A stretch of DNA of 64,000 nt from Protonemura montana (taxonomy: Eukaryota > Arthropoda > Insecta > Plecoptera > Nemouridae). A program made the position numbers and the translations under genes. Shown one piece after another: positions 1 through 12,400 of this stretch. The stretch lies in assembly GCA_947568835.1 (NCBI GenBank), contig OX387604.1, positions 24,581,076-24,645,075 on the forward strand, read 5' to 3'. Under the pieces are notes generated by a model, which worked only from the letters and a program-made list of their open reading frames with translations, ran no database searches and was not told the origin of the DNA. Within the stretch, counting starts at the first letter, position 1, and each line of letters starts with the position of its first letter.

Positions 1-474
1 GATAGTAATCGAGCACAGCTAAAAGAATTCTAAGAGAATAGGAGGAAAAAAACAGCAACAGGAAGACAAATGATAGACAGAGAATTTGAAAAAAATAGCA
101 CAAGACAAGCAAGCAAAAAATGAGATTTGAACCTTTTAAGAAATGCAGGCAGTTGAACATCAAGAAATAACAAATAATAAGCTAGCATACAGAAGAGAGT
201 AAGAATTTTATATTACAAGCCAAATAAAGTAAGCTTCTACTCAGTTTTTTTTACATATCATTATATTGTTTGCTAACTAGATTGCTAAGAAAAAAAAGAG
301 AAACAGTCACCAAACATTAGAAAAATTCTACAGTAAATGCTACTTGGTTTCGAAGAGAGAAAATGAAGAACGGAAATAATAACAGAGGGTCTAACAATGT
401 TACAGCATAACAACGACCAAAAATGGATCAAGTAATTCCGGAAGACAATTTTAAAGCGCTTTTGTTGTGATTAC
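1..474. other. LYST intron (left edge)
   Basis: A-rich sequence with no open frame or splice-bounded exon that I can support. It follows the donor of the exon at 558-475. Confidence 0.5.
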
Positions 475-3400
475 CGTTGGAGGTGTGAACATGCAGCTTT
501 CCACCTCGATAATGGCATCCAAAAAGGACCATGAGGGGAGTATAATTTCAAGACAATCCTGTAAAGAGAAAGGAATCTGGTAAGAAGCATCCAATAACTC
601 GAACGCTTTAGCCAGATTCGTGTGCATAGACAGTAGACACTAATATAGGTTCTAAGCAGGTAATAAATGTGATACTTTCTTGTTTCAATGACATTTCACC
701 GAGTCTTTGAGTTTGGTGCAAAAGAAATGGCAAGTATAATGTAAATACACAATAATAATAAAAAGAAAAACTCAAATGTGCAGAAAGGTGCTAAAAAAAA
801 GCTCAAGCTTTAAGTCTTCAATTCAAGCAGTGAAATTATGATCTAGCTCACTACTGTGTCATATTGATTTATCAGTAGAGTATATTTTAAAGTGCGCGAA
901 ATAAATAGAAAGTACACCAATATTACCGACCAAACTCAATTAAACATAGTCCTTTGTGGGGGTTTGCAACTTGGTAATTGTTTGTATGTACTTTTTTTTC
1001 ATCCCTTGCATTGTGATAAATAATAATAAAAAGTTAATAAAAAAGCACACAAAAAATAGGTGTATTTTTATAGGTTGGTGTTCCTCATCTTTAATGCAAT
1101 GACACACGTTGGCATTCTAAAAATAATCAAACATAGCATGAAAGCAATAGAGCAAGTTTAAAAATGATCTTATAAAAACTCAGATCAAGATCAGATCAAA
1201 AAATCTGAAAACTTTTGTAAAATTTGAATGGTTACAAAACTGCTGACTGATTTTTCTGAAAAAAAAAATGCATAGGTCTAAGCTGCGAACGAAAAGACGT
1301 GCTCTGCAAATTTGGTTCAAATCGGAGCAGGTGTTTGTCCGCTAGAGCTCGAACAAAAATACAAACACAAAAAAAAACAAACAGACGAACACAACACACT
1401 CACACAAGTGAATTTTTTCTGGGGTCAGTAAAATTGAAGATTTTGCTACGCCCATCAACTAAATGCGTGCCTACTTCAATGATCCGTTTTGTATTTCTTA
1501 ACAGTAAAAAATTGACAAATTGCTGACAAGTTACCCTCAACAGTTAGCCAGATGAGAGGCTCGCTGAAGAAAAAAAACAACACCACTTTGTCAAAGACTC
1601 GGCAGCTGCCACTGGGAATGAGGGTTACCTAAAAGAATAATCGGCCACCATTTGCAACCAGTTCGCCGTACGGTTAGGCTAACACAACTTTCCAACAAGC
1701 CACTATTAAAGCTAGAAGTAGTATCCTGGTTAGTGAACAAAACATTTACTGGTCTGGAATAGTTTTTTTCAGCATTGAAAGAAAAAAATAATTTACAATC
1801 TCATTTCTCTCTTCATCCCAAACCATTGGAAAAATTAAAATCTTAATGGAAATAGCAAACACCAGTGATGATTTCATAAGTTTGTTATTACTTATTAGTT
1901 ACATAAATAGGTGTGATCAACTACAGTAAAGCCCCACCCAGTTACATATTACAGACACGGGCGATACACCTGAAAATGGGGGCGGCAAGGATCGCCGTTT
2001 AGATATTATAATTATTTTACAAGAACCATTAAAAACCTTAACCAGACCGTTAGACCGTTAACCAACTGTGTCAATCTAGAAAACGAGTCACCGGAGATAT
2101 CGCCCAACATCTTCCTCCACAGTTGTCACCCTATCGCCCTTTCGAACCTTCCGCATAACCTGACCGACGCGAAACGATGGCACATTCTCGCAACCGACAG
2201 TCTTACCTGGATGAATATCTTACGCAGAAACAGCGTGAGATTGTGCGCCAAAGTGACATCGCGAGCGGAAACGGGCAGGAGCGCCAAGAGCAGCACAAAG
2301 CTCTGCGGTGCCCAGAGCGAGATGTCGATGTAGTCGTTGGGCAGATCACGCAGTGATACTTGACAGCATGTCACAAGCCACATGCACGCGTCCACCACTT
2401 TATCGGCAGCATCGTGAAGGCCAAGCTGGTTGCCGATCAGGTAGAAACCTTTCAGTGCGGTAAACCGCTGAAGCTCGTCTGGGTGCGACCGTTGCAGGTG
2501 AGTGGAAATCAGCTGCAGATTCAGGTTATCAGATTAGGTCAGGCTCAGGAGATTTATCCACTTTGCAAAAGGATTTACAATAAAAATTACATGCTTAACG
2601 TTGTGGTAAGCAACGGACTTGCTCTGTTGAGATTGACTTGCGGTCCTAAAAACTCAGGACTGAAGATGTCGGCGTCATCGCCGACGAAACGTCGACTTCT
2701 TAGGTCCTTTTTAGGACCGCAAGTCAATCTCAACAGAGCAAGTCCGTTACTTACCACAACATTCACCCACAGCTCTGAACCACTTCACCAAACCATGCTT
2801 AACGTTAATATACGACAAAGAAAATACATGAAAAAGGGTCTCGTGAAAAAATGTCACATCGTTCTCGCCGGACTTACCATAATGACAGCAGCGCGGACTC
2901 CTGCGTCGGGATGGTTGGCCAAAACGATGAAAATTGGCATCTTGATCAGCTGTTCCATGAGCTGAGGCGTTGTGTTGTCGGGAGTCATGAGTAGGGAGTC
3001 ACGGACCAACAAGATCAGTCCCTCCATGACGCAGTGACGGCCAGTCTGAGCTACCACGACCACGCCCTGGAACATAAGTAGCATTGCAAGCGATTCAAAT
3101 ATTTCACTGTGAGCACTAACTACTGTGCTTAATGGCATTGTACCCAGATGTAATGTATTAGGGGACATAAGACCCTCTCAAAATGTATAACGTTCCTCTC
3201 TGTCTACCAGTGTAACACAAGTGCATAGGTTCCGGATTGTTTTGGTTCGAAGTATGCACGACGAGCTAAATTAGTAGGTTTCCCTAAGATCTTATCGCCA
3301 ACAAAAAACAAAATGTATCATTTTTGTAATGTCGATATATTTTATGAAGCTAATCGATTGGTCTTGTTACACAGATAAACTTCGATGTTCGTTTAAAACT

Positions 3401-6400
3401 AAGGGATTAAAAATGGACCTTACAAAGACAATTGAAACTCGCCAAGGTTGTCAACGAACCGCTCAGACGGCCGAGCTTATTTTGTTATCACTACCGACAC
3501 AAACATCCATAATATAACATGTCTGTACTTGAAAACCGGGATTTTTAGACGGTGGTCGATTTCCAGTCAGTATTGGTTTTAGGGGATAAATATAATTATT
3601 AATTACTGACGATGGTACCAAACCACTGTCACTAGGTAACTGAAATTCAGACCTGGCACTAATCTCAACTTTTCACATGTTTTAAGGTATTAAATTATTT
3701 TCTATCTCAATCCTAAGCCATGTATTTAACGGTTTCCGTGAAAAAAAAAACAATGCAGAGGGTGACGGAAATAATATCTGAGAACAGCCCTTCGCTCAGA
3801 ATGACTTAATTTCTACATAACAACCTAGAGGAAGGTGTTAAGTATGTTACTTACAAAATTGGTATTTCTATCTCTAGTCGTGACTGTTATTGAAATGTAA
3901 TAGTCCTTACTTCGAAAAACTTAAAAAAACTTTGATAAACAGCGTTTATCTCCTTGAGATTTTGCTTTAAATTATTTTTAGAGAATTCCTATCCTGCAAA
4001 TGTGTAACTATCAGATATTACCAAAAAAAACTGGACATTTTTTAGTACATTCTTGTACATAGCGTTTGCCTATAATGCCCCTAACGAACTGTACTGTTAC
4101 CAGTTACCTGCAGGGTTGTGGCATCTATCCAAAATTTGCACATAGAAATTCTGCAAATTTCGCAGAAAGCGTTTTAGTTTTTAACCTGAAATCTGAAATT
4201 TCTTCCACTATTTGCATATAAACAGAGACTTATAAAAATACAGAAAAGAAGATATAAAACCTACAGCATAAAAACTGCATCCAGTCTGATTTTTTCTTGC
4301 AAATCTGTATGTCACTTTCCATTTCCTTACAAGGATATGGTTTGGGTTTGAAAAAAGTTTAGAGTTCGGTTCAAAATGGCAAGATTTGGTACAAAGTTTG
4401 ATTTGACCAAAAAAGTAAGGTTTGCACAACCCTCAAGTCCTCAAGCCAGATAACATAACAGTACAGATGCTTGCATATATTGATATTGATTGATATTGCG
4501 AATTGATATTGCGAATTGATATTGTGAGACAAAATTACCTGAGCATCCGTCACTTCGGTGTCACTGTTTTCGCCACTTTCGCGCTCTCCGCAAGCATTTC
4601 TGTTCGTTCTGCGTGGAACGTTTTCCGATTTAGTTGTCCCTGAAAAATTAAACACATAAAATAAGGCACGTGAATAATAAAGCAATAAGTAGAAAGCTGA
4701 CCAGGGAAAATAACCAAACAATATAAAATCTAAACATCTCAATGAAAAAATAAATATCATAATACCTCTATACCTGCCTTTAACAATCTTTCACAAAAAC
4801 ACACCTACAGTTCTGGGTGTATGGGTTGCGTGGGTGAGTGGAAAGCTGAATGTTACCTTTCGAATGGAGCAAACTGTAGAAGTTTGTGTGAGCATGGGTG
4901 ACGTAAGTCGCTTGCGCCGAGTGCAGAAGTAGAAGGCAATCCATCAGGGCCGCAATATACTCAAAGTCTGGAGGAGATCCCATCAGGCAGCGGATCAGCT
5001 CCACCATAGAATTACACAGCGCGAGTGGCATGGGCACGTTTTCCTTGTAAAGGAACTGCTCCTGTATGAAGAACATTATTTGCTGTAGATCATTTCACAC
5101 GGAAGAGTTAGTCGTGTTGGCTACACCGGAAATACTGCCCTGGCTCAAGCATTGGGTAAGTGACCATCATACTCATAACTAGTTATGTATGGAAGAGAGG
5201 TTCCATAAGGAGGAAAGGAGGATAAATGCTTTACATCCACAAAGCCAGCAAGAAATCAAATCACTCAACAACAAGACATTGTAGCTTACCTTTATGAATA
5301 TGACGATAGACCCAACTGTGTTCACCCTAATCATTTGGTAAACATTGAATTCCCGGAATGGATGTTCATCCCGGAGTAGGGCCAGCATTGCTGAGTAAAG
5401 TAGGGTCAGGACACTGTTCCCTGTAAGTGAGAGGCTGGTGAAATACTTGCTCCTTCAAGAGTGACTGTCTCATTTCACAAATTGGCCTTTTATACTCTCT
5501 CGTGCATGTATACTGTCTCGCTTTATGCATGTTCGTGTCAAGAAATCCTTTTTATCTATTTTTTTTATTTGATAGCAAAATACTTCAGGGCTGCAAAGAT
5601 GTGTTTACAGAAAGGCCTTAGTTTTGATGGTTTACCTAGCAACCACCAAAAGTGACAACTACAGATATGTCATCCTACAATAGTCCGATTTTTGCTGCTA
5701 AAATTATTCTCACTTTTAACTGTCCCACAAACTAGAACACATATAACACGAACTAGAAATAGAGGAATAGGTGACCATAACTGTTGAGACATGCATATTA
5801 TGGCTGGAAACAAGCATATTCTATTTGCATTTGACAAGCAGTACTTACCAGCATCTGGGTCACAATTCAAGTTGCACCAGCTGGCAAGGATCGAACTAAG
5901 AAGGCCGGGGCTCACTAGGATTGCATCTGTATGAGTCAGCACGTGAAATGTGTTGGTACCACGGTGGAATACAACCACTGGCTTGTCACACGAGGTATCC
6001 AGTATGGCCTGGAATAAGAAAAACAAATAATTCACACAAACAGACATACTTATTACTACAGCTGACCAAGGATCCGAATCGAAATCGATAACGGTTCAAA
6101 TTTTAATATTTTTTATTAACAGTTCTGGTTCCTTTCCAAGATTTTTTAAAATAATGCTTCTGGTTTCTGCTTCAAGATTTTTTAAATAACGGTTCTGGTT
6201 CCGGTTTTTAAAATATTATGAATTTAGGTTCCCGTTTTGGTTCCGGATCTGGAATCAATATTTAGGTTCCAATAACGGGTCTCCGAAATAATCGTTCATA
6301 TGACAATATCGGCAACAAATATTTTATTTTCTGTTTCTTTACCGGTTCCAATTCCAACAATTCAAGTTCCCATCCCTTTTCTAGCAAAATATCGGATTAC

Positions 6401-9400
6401 TGTTCCGATTCTGGTTTTCACAAAATGTCAAATTACACTTCCTCGAAATATTTTGGTTTTTTTGGGTTCTGGTTCAGGTCCCTGCAGCTAACCCATCATA
6501 AGACCACAGACCTGACCATGCCATGTAGAACTAAGCGATCTCTCACACAAGAAATGTATTTTCTTGGAATGAAAATAACCATAAATGAAAATGAAATGGC
6601 TGAAATGGTCCACAAATGCATCGACTCTACACACAAAACAACTTCTAGCCTAATTATAAATCAAGCATAAAATGATGTCACATAAAAAATGTAAATAACA
6701 CGTACCTTTAGGATATGGAATCCCATCTTGCACTGCTTGGTAAAGAATATTCGAAGCAGGAGCTTGTTGCATTGCTCGTTAATGAACTGCGAGTATAGTT
6801 GGCTATCGGACTGAACCAGTTTCAGTAAAAGATAGACCGCCTTGGCCTGAGCTTCTTCCGATGAACTGAGTTCCACAACCTGAGACGCACATTTTTAGCA
6901 ATCAGCCGAGTTCTGGTTGGCTTAATAAGTAATTGCTTCTTGTATAGGAATATCCAGAAACCAAAAAAATACTGTAAGTTTAATCATCGCGAGAACCATA
7001 TGACTGTATAATGCACTTCCAACAAACCTTCAGCCCATTCCAAAAGATGTTAACATTTTTAATACACTTGTGTAATTGGCATGACTTTGATGAAATGATT
7101 CGATGAGTTCAAAAAAATAGAAATAAAACTTCCAAGCAAAGCGGTTTACCCGAGCGACTAGGAAAAGAAAGTCAGGCACTCCCCCGATGATGGTGGCAGC
7201 TGCAGCCAGCCCTTGGTATTGGCGGCAGTCTATTGCCGAGAATAGAGTTGGTTCCAAAGTGACTGGAATTTGTTCCGAGGCAGCAGTCGCAGTTGCCGCT
7301 CCAGCCACGCCCAGTTTGTAGCTGGACAGTGGTCCAGACACTTGGTTTGTCGATAGCGGATATAGGTTGACTATGTGTGACGAGTGAGGTGAATATGTCA
7401 GCAGCAATTTTTCCTGTTCGATTGACAAACACCGTGGTGATTAAATGTTTTCATATTTATTTATTCCAAGGCCAAGTGACAAATCCATTAAAGTGAAAGT
7501 TTCGCCACCACTTCTATACGTATCTGACAACAGATTCTAGCAAAATCGAATCAAAAGTTCGGCAGCTTCTTTGCTGTGATCTCAAGTGAATAAAGCAGGA
7601 GTCAGAACATTGATAAACTCTCTTCATCTTTTATAATTGGTCATTTCTACCTCGGTAAGTTGTTTTTCTTTCTTCCTTCTGTCCCTTTCCAAAGTTATTA
7701 ATATTTTAAAATTATCGTGAAATTCCCAAAGAAATATATAATAGGAATTATTCATTTAGAAATGAAAAACTTTTCCCATGGCATTTCCAGGATTATTTTC
7801 AAGTAATAACTGGCTTTTTAGCTAACTTTGTTACTTGCCTGTTTGCCCCAAAACATAAAATCAAACATAGAGGTTAGAGAACCATACCTGAAGACCTGTG
7901 ATGATCCCTCTGTGCCCTTCAAGAATCGGCTCCCAGTCAACTCCATACAGCAACGATTGTGCGAAGACACTAGTGAAGTTTGGTATTTGATCGTTAGTGG
8001 CACATTCTGCCAGACAACTGTAGTTTGGTCCAAGCCCGACCAAGTAGAGAGCTCGGTTGCGAGTCCAAACGGGCGCACGAAACAACATCATGTTGCCTAG
8101 ATACCAAGAACGCAGTCTCGGTCCCGGGCCTGGTGGACGTGCAGCGGAACCGAGCAAGAAGTCTGTTTGACCCGTGCGGCGGGGAAACAAGCCCGGCATC
8201 TCCAGCTTGATAATCTCTTCTCGTAGCCCGTCCACGAGGATTCGCGCCTGCGAATCGCAGAAGGCAGATTTTACACGAGTATTTCTATCTAGCAAGTACC
8301 AACACTACCTTATTGACCTCTGATTCTGTCTTTTGTGTACTTTAACTAATACAAAATAATTTTTACTTTCTTAGCTTTATTTCCTTCTTTCACGTCAACA
8401 CACTCCCTCTAGAATGTAAGGATACCTTGGAGAAGCACTTAAAAAAGTAGCTTATGTTATTTTTTAATGTCTATGTATGCAAACTAGGCCTTCACCCTCT
8501 GGATCTACCCTAGCCAGGCCGGCAAAGTGTAGCGCACGAGAAGTATTTTCGCATTAAATGAGTTAGTAAAGTATATGTATCGCATTAATTGCATTTTGAA
8601 AAAAAAAAATTTTTTATTTGGCTTTCATAACATAACTATTGCCTCACCTCTATCAAATTCCGCTTATGGACGACCGAATTCACCACGTTGACAGCGACAT
8701 GGTTCCACACACCTGGACTCAGGATACTTGATCTAGTTCCTTGACAAATGACGTCGAAGCCCTTGACTAGTCTGACTGTGATTGAAAGTGTAGCTGAATC
8801 CAGCCACACTTCAAACATGAGATTCCCAGTTCCAATGGAGAACAGATGCAGTTGCTCTGTAGAGCTAAAGGTTGCTGCTGCTGCCTCCTCTGAAAGAAAG
8901 TGACTTGGTCAGTGCTCGATCCAGTTGGACATAGTTTGGCACAGCTAAAGCTTACTCTGATGATGATAATAATAATAATAATAGTTTTATTTCAGTAGAA
9001 ACATTTACATGTTATCAAATAAGTCAAATTTATAAAATATTTACAAGGATAAGGATAATGCGTCAAACTCTTTCAGTGAATAAAATGAGCTCTCAGACAA
9101 GTATGCATATAATTCTGCTTTGAAGAGGTTAATATTATCAATCGATTTTAAATATTCTGGTAGTTTATTAAAATAAAAAGAGCCTGCATAATTCGGATTA
9201 GTTGTAAAAAGTTTAAGGTTGTGAGGTTGTACGTGGATGTCTTTTTTCCTTCTTGTGTTATGATTGTGGATATCTTTATTTTTGACTAGCTGCATGGAGT
9301 CTCTATTTGATTTTGCTTCCGTGATTATGTTTTTTAAGTACAGGCTTGGTGTTGTCAAGATTCCTATTTTCTTAAACAAGGGCCTACACGAAGTCCTGCT

Positions 9401-12400
9401 GCTAACGCCGCACATTGCTTGCACTGCTCTCTTTTGTATAGTGATCCTTTTAGATCCTCTTAATATGTAGAGAGCTGCTGATTTACAGTGTAAGAGAAGA
9501 TGATGCCACAACATAATTACGACACAAATTCGAATACAGACATGTGTATTTGCTGGAATGTCTAAGAGATGCAAATTAACTCAATCACAAATCTGATCAC
9601 AAAGCCGGTGAAACAGGACTAAATAGACAGTGGCTAAGTCCAGTTATTCTAGTCAAAAAATATTCCTAGCCTAAAAGTTAAGAGAATGCTGGAATGTGAT
9701 CCACTCAAATATGTTTATTCCCCTGGCATATGCACTCGATTTTAAAATCGTATGAAAACTATTAGTTTAGAAAAAAAAACGACAAAAACCGTTTTCAAAG
9801 CTCAGCACTAATACGTCTTTCTTTCTAAATTTGAATCTATGTCTTTCTAACAGTGCATTTTTAAATGAGATTTCTATTTTTAAGAAAACATTTGTGTAGT
9901 TTGTTACCATCGGAAGACTCTGAACTGCTGCTAGATGAGGACTCCTCCATATGCTGCCTGTACAGCATGTTAGCATCTGTGCCGAGGTTATTGGCAGACA
10001 GCCAGAAGCCGACGGCAAAACCGTGAGACCAAGGAGTCCAGGCGAGTTCCGAACTGATCGGGAGTGCCATGGCGCAGCTCAAGCGTGAAGATCGAGTGGT
10101 CGGCTCAGGAAGAGTAGGTCTGTCAACATGATAGTCTGTGTAGAATCCGTGCAACCACAATCTTAACTCCATACCATGATATGCCAGTTTACTCAATGCT
10201 GTTTTAAGACTCCGTGGTGAAGTTGGGAAATTGATTGACTTGGCCACCAGAGGCATTTAATGTTCACACAGTGTTTGTATTCTAAAGTTGTACAAAGTGA
10301 CAACAAAATGTATATCAACTAACAGAATCGCAAACAACTGTGAGTGCCATGACAACTCAAAACAGAGTCCACACGCTTTTCTAAACATCTAGCTTAAAGG
10401 ATTCATCCAACCATGGTATCTGTTTAATACTAATATGCCACAATAAGCCTCGTGAGAGCCATTTTGATGTCTATTGAGTAGAATCAATATGGTGTTTATA
10501 ATAGAAGTGTTTTAAATTGAGTCTAGTGGTGTGAGTAATGCATAAATACTAACGAAGATCAGGACGTAACTAACTTTTTAATTTCGAGGACCAGTTGTCC
10601 AAGAGGTGGTTAAGGAATTGATGGGCCATTTATTCACGTGAAGGAATCTTATTGGGTGCAGAGCTCTGCAAAGAAGGGTTCACTTCTAAGCCAGCAATGG
10701 AATAACAAGTGCTTTTTGCAACATTGTGGTCTGAGCCTGTCAGCGTCGGGTCTACTTACCCGAGTCGCAGCCCCTTATCGGCAGCCGGCCGGTGAGGAAC
10801 GAGCAAGCCTGTGCCCGGCGGGAATGCGAGAATCATGTGAGGTCGAGGGATGCACTGGGACACCAAGTTCACCAGACCATCCAACAGTGAGTCCTGCAGG
10901 GACACATTTTTAGTACTTTTGGGCCCAAAAAGTAAGGACATGACCATTTTTTTTGCAGTATTTTGTACAAGTGATCGGTAGATCACATTAATGCCAAGGT
11001 TCCTGTAAAAATTAAATATTTCTAATGCAAGATTCCCTATTATGTAAGTGTTCTGATGGTTACAAAAAATGTCCACTTCAGAACATACTTTATTTAAGGT
11101 ATTTCGATGACTGTCATCTGACTTGATCTTGCCACATATTAGGTGTAACAGTGTGAGGAACGTAAGTAAGAATTTGAGCTTTATATACTGGCAAGACCTT
11201 GTAACTTTAATATTTCACGAGAAAGCCAAGCAAAGTCCACCGGCAATAGCGCCTATGCCAAGCCATTCTGGCGACAAGATGTCGACATCAGAGCAATTTC
11301 AAGGCACATTGTAGCATAAGGTTCTGGGTGCTCGTCCATACGTATGATTGTTTTTGTCGCAAACCTATAGTTATGAAGCTTAAAAGTCGAAAATCTTGTT
11401 GTGTACCAGGGGCGTGCAATCAAGGTATGCTGGGAATGCGGCGCATACCCACTTCAAGGTTACCTAGTTGTTTCCAAAACAAAGCTGGAGAATAGAAATC
11501 AACTACCAGTGGTTTGGTTAGTTGATTTAACCGGTATAGAAAAGATGGGAGCGTACCGACGTCCTGACCCCACTGCACGCTACTGATGTGTACCCCTTAA
11601 AAGACGTTGAATAAAAATTGTTTACCACTGGGGGTTCGTCGAACGTAAACAAGCGGAGATACTTTATCAGCTCGTCTGGGAGGATTCTGTTCCTTGCCAG
11701 GATCACAACCAACTCGAGAACCACCTTCCGCAATTCTGAAAGAAAATAATTACTTCAACCATGCTCATACATTCACATTTTCGAAGTTTAAAACTCATTT
11801 CCAACAGTAGACAACGATGCATCGAAAATTCCAAAATATCTGAAAATTATGAGAAAATAAAAACCTAAAATAGTTCAGGAATTTGCTAAAATAAAGATCA
11901 TTGCATAACATTAGGATAAATGAGTTTTCTAAACAGTGTGCATGTTACCAGCAATGTATGTAATAAATGTCACACTATGAATAAATATGTTTTCTCAATT
12001 AAAGCATTTTCTTTTTAAAGATAATCTTTTTTAAGGGGGGTTCATACGGTACGTGAAAATCGACATTAGAGCAAAACTGTTTACATGGCTTTATTCCCAT
12101 GTGTTGCTAAGTCACTAATAAAATACCCTAAAAGTTATTCTGCGTAAAATTTGCGGGAAACTCCGAAAACAAACTTTTTGTTGTTACCTCCGGTTTTCCG
12201 AGAAGTGATACGAGTTGAGTAATTTGCAATTTTTTATTACATCTACACACTATTCTTGAGAGAATAACAAGTTTTCATACATCTTACTTATCTTATTCCA
12301 ATTAAAGTGATTGTTTATAACGGTATTAAAATGAGTAAAAACCCCCGCCGGTGTTTCAACGCTGAAATCTCACCAGTAAATTCAATTTCGATACCGATAC

